Below are positions 18,125 through 26,406 of a DNA stretch of 64,000 bases, in pieces. Position numbers and translations under genes: made by a program. Source of the stretch: Bacillota bacterium (lineage in GTDB: Bacteria; Bacillota; Clostridia; Lachnospirales; Lachnospiraceae); contig JAEYOY010000023.1 of assembly GCA_023411215.1 (NCBI GenBank), positions 1 to 64,000 on the forward strand, written 5' to 3'. Every line of letters starts with the position of its first letter. Position 1 is the stretch's first letter. The notes below the pieces were generated by a model, which was not told where the DNA came from, searched no databases, and saw nothing but the letters and a program-made list of their open reading frames with translations.

Positions 18125-19312
18125 ATGGCGAAATTAGTAATCAATCAGAGTAAGGTAGGAAATGTTGAGGAGATGATTAAGCTCTGTCCGTTTAACGCGA
18201 TGGAAAATAAGAACGGAGAGCTTTCAATTAATGCTGCCTGCAAGATGTGTAAGATATGTGTGAAAAAAGGACCCCAGGGAGCGGTCGAGTATATAGAAGA
18301 GGCAGTTGCCAGTGTTGATAAAGGTCTCTGGAGGGGGATTGCAGTTTACGTAGATCATATTGATGGTAATATCCATCCGGTTACCTATGAGTTAATCGGG
18401 AAAGCGCGTGAACTTGCCTCCAAAATCAATCATCCGGTGTATGCGGTAATGATGGGTAGTGATATCTCTGTTAATAGCCGTGAGCTGCTTCATTATAATG
18501 TAGATAAAGTGTTTGTCTATGATAAACCCAGCTTAGACCGTTTTAAGATTGAACCATATACCGCTGTTCTCGAAAATTTTGTAGAGAAGCTTCACCCTAC
18601 GGCAATTCTGATGGGTGCAACTCCGGTTGGGCGACAGCTGGCACCAAGGCTGGCGGCAAGACTTAAGACCGGACTTACCGCAGACTGTACGATACTTGAT
18701 ATCAACGAGGAGACAGATTTAGTGCAGATCAGACCTGCTTTCGGCGGTAATATTATGGCACAGATTCTAACACCGAATCATAGACCGCAGATGGCTACCG
18801 TCCGATATAAGGTTATGGATGCCCCCAAAAGAAGTGCTGTGGAGACAGGTGAGATTATTGCCTGTGAGATAGAAGAGGATCAGCTGAACAGTAGGATTGA
18901 AGTCCTGGATATCATTGCTAAGGAGAAGGAACAGTACATAGAGGCTTCGGAGGTTCTGGTTGTTGCGGGCCGTGGTATTAAGAAGGAAGAAGACCTTCAG
19001 ATGGTTCAGGAATTAGCAGATCTGTTAGGCGGACAGCTGGCTTGTACAAGGCCTATGATGGAAGCTGGGTGGATGGAAGCAAAGCGTCAGGTAGGCTTAA
19101 GTGGTAGAACCGTAAGACCGAAGCTGATTATTACAGTAGGAGTTTCGGGTTCTGTGCAGTTTACCGCTGGTATGAATAATTCCGAACATATCATCGCGAT
19201 TAACAAGGATGAAAGTGCTCCGATCTTTAAGACGGCCCATTACGGTCTGGTCGGTGACCTGTATGAGGTTATTCCGAACCTGATTAATCAGATTAAAATG
19301 AGCAAAGCGTGA
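18125..19312 (+). CDS. lctC: electron-transfer flavoprotein alpha subunit with N-terminal iron-sulfur domain
   Basis: 395 residues, longer than ordinary EtfA. The N-terminal 60 residues carry C21 (in LCPF) and C39, C42, C45 (CKMCKIC), enough ligands for one [4Fe-4S] cluster. The EtfA body follows (YVDHIDGNIHPVTYELIGKA onward), with the FAD-binding C-terminal domain VGVSGSVQFTAGMNNSEHII. The extra cluster domain is known from LctC of A. woodii, where it accepts electrons from reduced ferredoxin for lactate oxidation with NAD+. It starts 12 bases after etfB with AGGAGG. See the nucleotide hairpins in the flanking gaps. Confidence 0.92.
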   Translation: MAKLVINQSKVGNVEEMIKLCPFNAMENKNGELSINAACKMCKICVKKGPQGAVEYIEEAVASVDKGLWRGIAVYVDHIDGNIHPVTYELIGKARELASKINHPVYAVMMGSDISVNSRELLHYNVDKVFVYDKPSLDRFKIEPYTAVLENFVEKLHPTAILMGATPVGRQLAPRLAARLKTGLTADCTILDINEETDLVQIRPAFGGNIMAQILTPNHRPQMATVRYKVMDAPKRSAVETGEIIACEIEEDQLNSRIEVLDIIAKEKEQYIEASEVLVVAGRGIKKEEDLQMVQELADLLGGQLACTRPMMEAGWMEAKRQVGLSGRTVRPKLIITVGVSGSVQFTAGMNNSEHIIAINKDESAPIFKTAHYGLVGDLYEVIPNLINQIKMSKA

Positions 19313-19328
19313 AGGGAAAAGAAGCTTC

Positions 19329-19352
19329 CCAAAGTGAATTCATTCACTTAGG
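19329..19352 (+). promoter_or_regulatory. intercistronic hairpin, etfA-lctD gap
   Basis: Stem CCAAAGTGAA / TTCACTTAGG (one mismatch) with loop TTCA, flanked by CTTCC / GGAAG that can extend it. It is homologous to the hairpin at 17185-17207 in the previous operon gap. Confidence 0.5.
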
Positions 19353-19410
19353 AAGAACTGTGAAGTTTGTCTATTGGAGTAAACTCCTTGTTCTTCCGCG
19401 TTATTCATGG

Positions 19411-19443
19411 CAATAGAAAGTTCGCGAAGCATGCTTTTTATTG
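19411..19443 (+). repeat. dispersed hairpin repeat, copy 1
   Basis: CAATAGAAAG ... CTTTTTATTG stem around a TTCGCGAAGCATG loop. Related copies occur at 37694-37726 and 53338-53370, each in a gap between genes. It has no T tail. Confidence 0.55.
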
Positions 19444-19500
19444 TTGAATGTGGTGTAAGTTAAGAATTTATCTGCCCTTTGGCAGTATGGAGGTTAAACG

Positions 19501-20904
19501 ATGAATTATAAAAGAGTTGATCAAAAGGATCTGATATTTATCAATCAATTAATCAATGATCCGGAACGTGTATTATATGGAGAGAATATCAACGAGGAAT
19601 ATAGCCATGACGAGTTAAGTGATACAACCAGTTATCCGGATATTGTTGTTAAGGTAATCTCAACGGAAGAGGTTTCCGAGATTATGAAGTATGCATTCAT
19701 CAATAATATTCCGGTCACCCCCCGTGGTTCGGGAACAGGATTGGTAGGTGCTTCCGTTGCAATGGAGCATGGTATTATGTTGGATACGACACTGATGAAT
19801 CATGTACTTGAACTGGATGAGGATAATTTGACGATTACCGTTGAACCAGGCGTGCTGCTGATGGAGCTAGCTGCTTATGTTCAGGAGAGAGAGCTGTTCT
19901 ATCCTCCTGATCCGGGTGAGAAATCAGCTACCATCGGTGGTAACATCAGTACCAATGCAGGCGGTATGAGAGCCGTTAAATACGGAGTGACAAGAGACTA
20001 TGTGCGAGGTCTTGAGGTAGTATTACCGGATGGAAACATCGTAGAATTTGGCGGAAAGGTTGTAAAGAACAGTACCGGTTATGCGATGAAGGATCTTATG
20101 GTCGGATCAGAGGGAACACTCGGTATTATTACCAAGGCTACCTTAAAGCTCATTCCCCTGCCTCAAAAGGCAATCAGCTTACTAATTCCCTTCCCCAGCT
20201 TGGAGCAGGCAATCCGAACCGTTCCTATGATTATCAAATCGAAGTCTGCACCGACTGCAATCGAGTTTATGCAGAGAGAAGTTATCATGGATGCGGAGCA
20301 ATACCTGGGTAAGAAATTCCCGGATAACAGTGCCGATGCATATCTCCTTCTGAAGTTTGACGGTAATTCCACACAGGAGATAGAGAAGGCATATGACAGT
20401 GTTGCTAAGATCTGTTTGGAACAGGGAGCTACCGATATTCTTATCTCTGATACAACCGAGAGAGAAGAGTCCATTTGGAAAGCAAGAGGTGCCTTCCTGG
20501 AAGCAATTAAAGGTTCAACCACTTACATGGATGAGGTAGATGTTGTAGTTCCCCGAAGCTCCGTCAATGAGATGGTGGAGTACATTCACAGCTTATATAA
20601 GGAAGTAAATATCCGTATCAAGAGCTTTGGACACGCCGGTGATGGTAACCTCCATGCGTATATTCTAAAGGATGAATTAAGCGAAGAGGAATGGGAGAAG
20701 AGAATGACCGAAGCCATGGATAAGATTTATGGGAAGGCAAGACAGCTTCGCGGACAGGTATCCGGTGAGCATGGTATCGGCTTCGCGAAGAAATCCTATC
20801 TCTTCGAGAGTTTGGACCCCGCAACAGTAGAGCTTATGCGAGGGATTAAGAAAGCCTTCGATCCGAAGAATATCTTAAACCCCCGAAAGGTTTGTCAGAT
20901 GTAA
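19501..20904 (+). CDS. lctD: FAD-linked lactate dehydrogenase subunit (GlcD/LctD type)
   Basis: 467 residues, typical for this family. The PCMH-type FAD domain shows PVTPRGSGTGLVGASVAME (about 74-92) and DPGEKSATIGGNISTNAGGM (about 138-157). The C-terminal substrate domain carries SFGHAGDGNLHAY and SGEHGIGFAKKSYL, with conserved histidines. It oxidises lactate to pyruvate and passes electrons to the EtfAB pair encoded just upstream. Energetically this needs reduced ferredoxin plus NAD+ (confurcation), as shown for A. woodii LctBCD. GGAGG lies before the ATG. A terminator follows, so this closes the operon; no lactate racemase gene is present. Confidence 0.92.
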   Translation: MNYKRVDQKDLIFINQLINDPERVLYGENINEEYSHDELSDTTSYPDIVVKVISTEEVSEIMKYAFINNIPVTPRGSGTGLVGASVAMEHGIMLDTTLMNHVLELDEDNLTITVEPGVLLMELAAYVQERELFYPPDPGEKSATIGGNISTNAGGMRAVKYGVTRDYVRGLEVVLPDGNIVEFGGKVVKNSTGYAMKDLMVGSEGTLGIITKATLKLIPLPQKAISLLIPFPSLEQAIRTVPMIIKSKSAPTAIEFMQREVIMDAEQYLGKKFPDNSADAYLLLKFDGNSTQEIEKAYDSVAKICLEQGATDILISDTTEREESIWKARGAFLEAIKGSTTYMDEVDVVVPRSSVNEMVEYIHSLYKEVNIRIKSFGHAGDGNLHAYILKDELSEEEWEKRMTEAMDKIYGKARQLRGQVSGEHGIGFAKKSYLFESLDPATVELMRGIKKAFDPKNILNPRKVCQM

Positions 20905-20933
20905 AAGTAATAAACATATTATGAGTGAACGAG

Positions 20934-20971
20934 GAACCGGTATCCCTTTGATTATAGAGGAATACCGGTTC
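20934..20971 (+). terminator. terminator-like hairpin ending the lactate operon
   Basis: Ten-base stem GAACCGGTAT / ATACCGGTTC with an 18-base loop that can extend by two more pairs, followed by TTGTATTT. It resembles the hairpin at 12485-12522 in its GAACCGG core. Confidence 0.75.
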
Positions 20972-21157
20972 TTGTATTTCGCGAAGCGTGTTTCTTCCGG
21001 TTATCGGAAAGTTCATCCTATATATTGCTATGCAATCCACAGTCGAGCAAAGCATACTAAGTAGGCTTCGAAAGTATAAGCACGCTGTCACTATGTTCTT
21101 ATCGACAAGTGAATTGAATATTCAATTTATAGAGTTTGATTAAATATTAACTATTCT

Positions 21158-21185
21158 TTGCAAGTTGTATGATTTATAGTATAAT
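21158..21185 (+). promoter_or_regulatory. promoter of the exopolysaccharide locus
   Basis: TTGCAA, 16-base spacer, TATAAT, giving a leader of about 88 bases before the LCP gene. The 20972-21157 part of this 375-base gap also holds a TTCCG/CGGAA hairpin, a TTGAATATTCAA palindrome and no recognisable gene. Confidence 0.7.
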
Positions 21186-21279
21186 GCTTTATAAATAGTC
21201 AAAATATACATTTATATGTAATATTAAGTAATAATTGTAATCTGCTTTAAAGCAAATTGATATAATGGAGGTTTACCAT

Positions 21280-22353
21280 ATGAAAAAATACAGAAGAACA
21301 AAAATAATTTTGATTACTTTTCTTAGTATCGTAATTACGATAGGTATCGCAGGCGCTCTAATCGTTCATTCGTATATAAATAAGATAAACCTAGTCAAAG
21401 ACGATACTTCCTATGAAGTTACTGAGAATAATTATATAGACGAAGCAGATGAAATGATAATAGAAGGAGCAACGGATATCACCGATTCACCGCAAATAGT
21501 GATTGATGAAATAGATGAAAGAATACAAGGTAATACAGAGGAAGCTAAACATAAGGCTAGTAGTAGTGATGTCTATAATATATTGCTCATAGGCTGTGAT
21601 TCCAGAGAGGCCAGTGGTTCGGGACGTTCTGATGCTATGATAATTGTTTCGATTAATTCAAGAACAAAAAAAATAATTCTTACATCATTTTTGAGAGATA
21701 TCTATCTGAAAATTCCTAATCATAAAAATAACCGGCTTAATGCTGCCTATGCCCTAGGTGGCGCCAATTTGCTGATCGATACCATAGAGGAAAACTTTAA
21801 AATTAAAATAGATAAATACATATCGATGGACTTTTATACCTTCATTGACGTAGTTGATGCTATTGATGGAGTTAATTTGGAAGTGAAAGAGGAATATATT
21901 CCTATAATTAATTATTATATTAAAGAAATAAATCAACATAACAAAGTAAATGAAAGTGAGGACCTATTAACACAATCAGGAAATTATGTTTTGAATGGGA
22001 AGCAAACACTTGGGTACGTACGTAATCGTTATGTTGGCACCGATTTTGAAAGAACAGCCCGTCAACGACTGGTTTTACAGACGATTTTTAACAAAATTAA
22101 GGGATTAAATTATTTACAGATAATAAATTTAATGGATAGCATACTACCGCAGGTTACGACTAATCTCAGTGAAAAGAAAATCATTTCCTTAATAATCTCT
22201 TTTCCTACTTATAAAAATTATGAAATTGATCAATGGAGTATTCCCATGGAGAATACGTTCTCATTTTTAACAATTAATCGTATGTCTGTGATTGGTATAG
22301 ATTTTGAAAAGAATTTAAACGAGCTACATAAAAAAGTATATGGGGAACCTTAG
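21280..22353 (+). CDS. LytR-CpsA-Psr (LCP) family cell-wall polymer ligase
   Basis: 357 residues: a short basic cytoplasmic start, one membrane helix (about 10-32), a low-complexity acidic stretch, then the LCP domain (about 95-340). LCP motifs are seen as DVYNILLIGCDSREASGSGRSD, SFLRDIYLKIP with the conserved arginine, NRLNAAYALGG and ERTARQRLVL. Such enzymes attach undecaprenyl-linked polymers to peptidoglycan, so it is a good candidate for anchoring the polysaccharide made by this locus. GGAGG lies eight bases before ATG 21280; the ATG at 21265 overlaps the ribosome site. Confidence 0.9.
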   Translation: MKKYRRTKIILITFLSIVITIGIAGALIVHSYINKINLVKDDTSYEVTENNYIDEADEMIIEGATDITDSPQIVIDEIDERIQGNTEEAKHKASSSDVYNILLIGCDSREASGSGRSDAMIIVSINSRTKKIILTSFLRDIYLKIPNHKNNRLNAAYALGGANLLIDTIEENFKIKIDKYISMDFYTFIDVVDAIDGVNLEVKEEYIPIINYYIKEINQHNKVNESEDLLTQSGNYVLNGKQTLGYVRNRYVGTDFERTARQRLVLQTIFNKIKGLNYLQIINLMDSILPQVTTNLSEKKIISLIISFPTYKNYEIDQWSIPMENTFSFLTINRMSVIGIDFEKNLNELHKKVYGEP

Positions 22354-22460
22354 GTTTTGCATGGAGATTGTTTATTATTTAACAAAAATTACGAAATAAA
22401 TAGAAAACAGGAACAAAAACAATGCAAATAGAAAAATTGCGACTAAAATGAAAGAATTGA

Positions 22461-22489
22461 TTGACAATTGACAACTTATATTGCAAAAT
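22461..22489 (+). promoter_or_regulatory. possible second promoter in the polysaccharide locus
   Basis: Two overlapping TTGACA boxes (22461 and 22468) lie in the 260-base gap; CAAAAT is 17 bases after the first. The -10 box is imperfect, so this is a tentative internal promoter for the chain-length gene. Confidence 0.4.
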
Positions 22490-22613
22490 AGAAAAAAACA
22501 AAATAAATGGTAAAATTATCAATATATTGGAATGGTTTCCAGTTCTCAATCGACAGACGGACTAGAAATAAAACAAAAAGTGATAAAACTAGTAATTGAT
22601 TCAGGAGGGGTAT

Positions 22614-23288
22614 ATGAATAAAGAAATTAACATAGATCTGAAAAGATGTCTTAAAGCGATTCGTGGGAAATGGTGGTTAATATTATTGGTAGGAGTAATA
22701 TTCTATGTTATTGCTTATCTAATTAGCGTTAGTAATTTGCGGGAGGATGAATATACCGCGGAAGCAACTGTATTTTCGGCATCAGATTATTCAGCCTTAA
22801 CATTATATTCGGATATTATTACAAGCTCAAAGGTTAGTGAGCAAGCAGCAAAATTGCTACAAATTTCGGATCTGAATGCGGATAGTATCAAAAAAATGAT
22901 TTCTGTCAAACCCTATTCATCGGTACTTGGGATATATGCTACTTCAAACGATGAAATTCTAGCGATAAAGGTGGCAAATGCCGTTGCAGCTGTCTTTATT
23001 GATGAGGTGAATAATATTGCATCCTATAATTTGGCCCGAATGCTGGATGAAGCTAATTCGGCTGAATTATCCTATAATAAGCAGTTAGAACAGTGGAAAT
23101 TCAGAATTTTTGTTACCTTTGCAGGAATTAGCTTCTTATGTGCATGGATTGTAGCCCGAGTAATATTCTCCAGAAAAGTACATTATCTATCAGATATTGG
23201 ATTAGATGGAGAGATTGATATTATTGGAGCTATTCCGTCCTTTAAAAAAAGTGGAAAGGATGATGATTTATATGAAAAGACAAATTGA
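22614..23288 (+). CDS. Wzz/YveK-type chain-length and kinase-activator membrane protein
   Basis: 224 residues with two membrane segments (about 28-46 and 165-187) flanking an extracellular domain, the layout of CapA/YveK proteins that regulate polymer length and activate the cognate BY-kinase. The sequence RCLKAIRGKWWLILLVGVIFYV is the first helix region. It overlaps the ATPase gene that follows by 17 bases, the usual CapA/CapB pairing. AGGAGGGG precedes ATG 22614. Confidence 0.85.
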   Translation: MNKEINIDLKRCLKAIRGKWWLILLVGVIFYVIAYLISVSNLREDEYTAEATVFSASDYSALTLYSDIITSSKVSEQAAKLLQISDLNADSIKKMISVKPYSSVLGIYATSNDEILAIKVANAVAAVFIDEVNNIASYNLARMLDEANSAELSYNKQLEQWKFRIFVTFAGISFLCAWIVARVIFSRKVHYLSDIGLDGEIDIIGAIPSFKKSGKDDDLYEKTN

Positions 23289-23994
23289 TTTTTATAGCAA
23301 CAGAAATCATTTTATCAATGATGCGATTGATCGGATTGTTGTAGAAATCCATCTAAAAAAACAAAGAGATGGTTATAAAAAAATAATGATAAGTGGTTGT
23401 GAACCGGGGGTCGGCACAACAACAATTGCGATTAACCTTGCGATTTCGATGGCAGAGTCAGGATGGAAAACTATCTTAATCGATGGAGATTTACGTAAAG
23501 CGACAAAATATAAGAGATTAAATGATAAGTTAGAGATAGGGTTATCTGATTTCTTATCGGGTGAGAGCTTATATCCCCAAGCAGTATATGACGCAAATCA
23601 GAAAAATCTATTCTATATTCCAAGTGGAGGCAAGACAACAAACCCCGTCAGTCTCCTTTGTTCTGACAAGGTAGATGAATTATTGGACCAGCTATGTAAT
23701 AATTATGATTATATTGTGTGGGACATGCCCTCCATAACTACATCGGTTGATCCAAATGTAATAGCCAGTAAATTTGATGGTGTCATCTTAGTCTCTGAAT
23801 ATGAAAAAACAGACATTAGTAGTATCAAGGAAGCGAGGAATATTTTACATAAATCAGGAGGCAATATTACAGGCATTATATTGAATAAGATTCACACTGT
23901 GGAATACGGGAATATTAAAAAGAATTTTGATTATTACAAAAACCATAAATATATAAATAAACATTCTAAATTAAAGGCAGAAATGTCAATGTAA
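23272..23994 (+). CDS. CpsD/CapB-type BY-kinase-like ATPase with altered P-loop
   Basis: 240 residues of the CpsD/CapB fold. The P-loop reads GCEPGVGTTT (42-51), with threonine at position 49 where the conserved lysine is expected. Walker A' (ILIDGDLRK, about 75-83) and Walker B-like YIVWDMPS are present. The C-terminus has a tyrosine cluster (Y at several positions in YGNIKKNFDYYKNHKYI), the usual autophosphorylation tail. It would modulate Wzy-type polymerisation with its membrane partner upstream. Whether it still binds ATP is uncertain. The start is ATG 23272, though ATG 23260 is possible. No phosphatase partner (CpsB/YwqE) is seen in the locus. Confidence 0.8.
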   Translation: MKRQIDFYSNRNHFINDAIDRIVVEIHLKKQRDGYKKIMISGCEPGVGTTTIAINLAISMAESGWKTILIDGDLRKATKYKRLNDKLEIGLSDFLSGESLYPQAVYDANQKNLFYIPSGGKTTNPVSLLCSDKVDELLDQLCNNYDYIVWDMPSITTSVDPNVIASKFDGVILVSEYEKTDISSIKEARNILHKSGGNITGIILNKIHTVEYGNIKKNFDYYKNHKYINKHSKLKAEMSM

Positions 23995-24044
23995 ATGAAT
24001 GGACAGGCATTACTTGGATTAAACATAAGATGAAAGGAATTATC

Positions 24045-25256
24045 ATGAAAATTTTGATGGTTAATAAATTTTTATATCCAAAGGGTGGAGCAGAAACCTA
24101 TTTCCTGAAGATAGGGAGCCATCTGGAAATGTTAGGACATCAGGTTGAATATTTTGGAATGTATGATGAAAAAAATACAGTATCAAATAGTGCGAATGAA
24201 TACACTACCAATATGGACTTTCATGACGCAGGAATTAATAAAATATTTTATCCTATCCATATCATATATTCTTTCGAAGCGAAGAGAAAAATTAGGAATG
24301 TCATTCTGAAATTTAGACCTGATATTGTCCATTTAAATAATATAAATTTTCAATTAACACCTTCCATAATTGAAGAAATACATGAACATAAGATACCAAT
24401 TATTCAAACCGTTCACGATTATCAGATGATTTGTCCAAACCACCTGATGTATGATTTTCACACGAAAAAACCCTGTGAACTGTGCGTAAATGGAAGTAAA
24501 TGGAATTGTACAAAAAAGAATTGTATCCATGAATCAAAAATGAAAAGTGTGATTGGTTCAATGGAAGCGATTTTATATAAGCAACGAAAAACGTATCAAT
24601 TAGTAGATTATTATATATGCCCCAGTCATTTCATAGAAGGTAAATTAACTCAAATAAATCTATACCAAGGTAGAACACTAACAATACATAATTTTATTGA
24701 ATTGAAAAACATAGAAAATGTAATCAAGAAAGAGGATTATGTTCTCTATTTTGGAAGATTATCGGAAGAAAAAGGACTTGAATTATTTCTTAATTGCTGC
24801 AGAAAGCTACCACATATCAAATTTATAATCGCAGGGACTGGTCCACTTGAAAGTATTTGCAGGGGGATTCCCAATGTAGAATTTGTAGGTTTCAAAAAGG
24901 GAGAAGAATTGAACGAATTAGTAAGCAGAGCGATGTTTTCCGTATATCCGTCCATCTGGTATGATAATTGTCCCTTATCCATTCTAGAATCAGAATCGTT
25001 AGGAACACCGGTAATTGCGTCGAGAATGGGTGGGATTCCTGAATTAATCGAAAATAATGAGACAGGTATCCTTATTGAAGATATTAATGAAGATAAATTA
25101 GCGAATGAAATAAATACTTTGTTTCAGAATAAAGAGAAAATGATAGAGATGTCAAAAAATTGCATAGAAAAAAGATCAAAAATGATTTCGCTAGAAACTT
25201 ACTGTAATAAGCTGCTTGATATTTATAATCAATATTTAACATGGAATACGAATTAA
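24045..25256 (+). CDS. GT4-family glycosyltransferase
   Basis: 403 residues with two Rossmann-like domains. The N-terminus MKILMVNKFLYPKGGAETYF is the acceptor-side glycine loop of GT4 enzymes. The C-terminal half has VLYFGRLSEEKGLELFL and PSIWYDNCPLSILESESLGT, the EX7E-type nucleotide-sugar site. A cysteine-rich insertion (CELCVNGSKWNC, KKNCIH) lies near residues 145-165. Cytoplasmic or membrane-peripheral; it adds one sugar to the repeat unit. AAAGGA precedes the ATG. Confidence 0.9.
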   Translation: MKILMVNKFLYPKGGAETYFLKIGSHLEMLGHQVEYFGMYDEKNTVSNSANEYTTNMDFHDAGINKIFYPIHIIYSFEAKRKIRNVILKFRPDIVHLNNINFQLTPSIIEEIHEHKIPIIQTVHDYQMICPNHLMYDFHTKKPCELCVNGSKWNCTKKNCIHESKMKSVIGSMEAILYKQRKTYQLVDYYICPSHFIEGKLTQINLYQGRTLTIHNFIELKNIENVIKKEDYVLYFGRLSEEKGLELFLNCCRKLPHIKFIIAGTGPLESICRGIPNVEFVGFKKGEELNELVSRAMFSVYPSIWYDNCPLSILESESLGTPVIASRMGGIPELIENNETGILIEDINEDKLANEINTLFQNKEKMIEMSKNCIEKRSKMISLETYCNKLLDIYNQYLTWNTN

Positions 25257-25282
25257 ATTAAAAGTGTAGGAGATGATACCCA

Positions 25283-26314
25283 ATTATATCTATTATTATA
25301 CCAGTATATAATACAGCCAAAGAATTTTTGCAAAAATGTCTTGATAGTGTAGTTGAACAAACGTCAAAGAATATTCAAGCAATTATCGTGGATGATGGAT
25401 CAAAAAATGAAGCAGGGAAAATATGTGATGAATATGCAGAAAAGTTTCCTTTCATTAAAGTATTACATATTGAAAATCAAGGTGTTTCAAATGCAAGGAA
25501 TGTTGGAATAAAGGAAGCATCGGGAGAGTATCTGATGTTCCTAGACGCGGATGATTGGCTGGATGTGAACATATGCAGTAGTCTTGAGGAATATTTGAAA
25601 TATTGTGAACCAGAGGTGTTGATTTTTAATTATTCTAAAGTAATACAAGATAAGATCATTCCAAGTCCAATTCATCTATCAGATTATACCTTTAAAACGG
25701 ATGAGTTGAAAGAACTGCAATTAATCATATTGCGTTATTCAAAACAGTTCCCAGGGATTAACCTTTGCACACCATGGTGTAAATTATATAAGACCGAGTT
25801 GATTAGACAAAGTGAAATTGAGTTTATAAATGGCCTAAAGAGAGCAGAAGATATGCTGTTCAACTTAAAGGTTCTTGAATATGCTAAGGATGTACGGTTT
25901 CACGTAGTAACGGGTTACTACTACAGAATCAATGATTTATCCGAGAGCCAGATGTTTACTCCGAGTATAACGGACTTGTCAAATCGGATACGTGAATATC
26001 TTGAAGATTTTTTAATAACACATAAAAAAGAAAAGTTGTTCTATGAAGCCTTCCATGCTTATTGTATTGAGAATATTTTTGAACAACTCTATATGTATTA
26101 TGGACATGATAAAAATACCTTGAAGGAATTTTACGAATTACTAGAGAAAGAACCATTTCGAACAGCACATAAGAAGATAAAGCTTGAACGATTGCGTTAT
26201 GCTAAACTGCAGATATACACTTTAGCAACCAGATTTTATCTAAGAAGACTGTTGATCTTATGTATTTATTATAAAAACAAGACAGAGCTGAGAGGTAAGT
26301 TTTTTCGTTACTAA
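25283..26314 (+). CDS. GT2-family glycosyltransferase, start disrupted
   Basis: About 343 residues of a GT-A glycosyltransferase. It has the N-terminal IISIIIPVYNTAKEFLQKCL strand, the VDDGS block, GVSNARNVGIK and the DADD acidic motif. The frame is open from just after a TGA at 25274, but it has no ATG, GTG or TTG before residue 16. An ATG at 25273 is one base out of frame; deleting one C from CCC at 25279-25281 would join it as MIPIISIIIP. So either a single-base frameshift, a sequencing error, or initiation at ATT 25283 (GGAG at 25269-25272). The TTG at 25328 would lose the nucleotide-binding strand. Confidence 0.7.
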   Translation: MISIIIPVYNTAKEFLQKCLDSVVEQTSKNIQAIIVDDGSKNEAGKICDEYAEKFPFIKVLHIENQGVSNARNVGIKEASGEYLMFLDADDWLDVNICSSLEEYLKYCEPEVLIFNYSKVIQDKIIPSPIHLSDYTFKTDELKELQLIILRYSKQFPGINLCTPWCKLYKTELIRQSEIEFINGLKRAEDMLFNLKVLEYAKDVRFHVVTGYYYRINDLSESQMFTPSITDLSNRIREYLEDFLITHKKEKLFYEAFHAYCIENIFEQLYMYYGHDKNTLKEFYELLEKEPFRTAHKKIKLERLRYAKLQIYTLATRFYLRRLLILCIYYKNKTELRGKFFRY

Positions 26315-26406
26315 TCAGGATTATTTGGTGAATTATCCTATTTCATTACTTCTAAACACACTTAAATTGTTGTCCTACATACGATAAGAAAGGAGAAAGC
26401 TATTTT

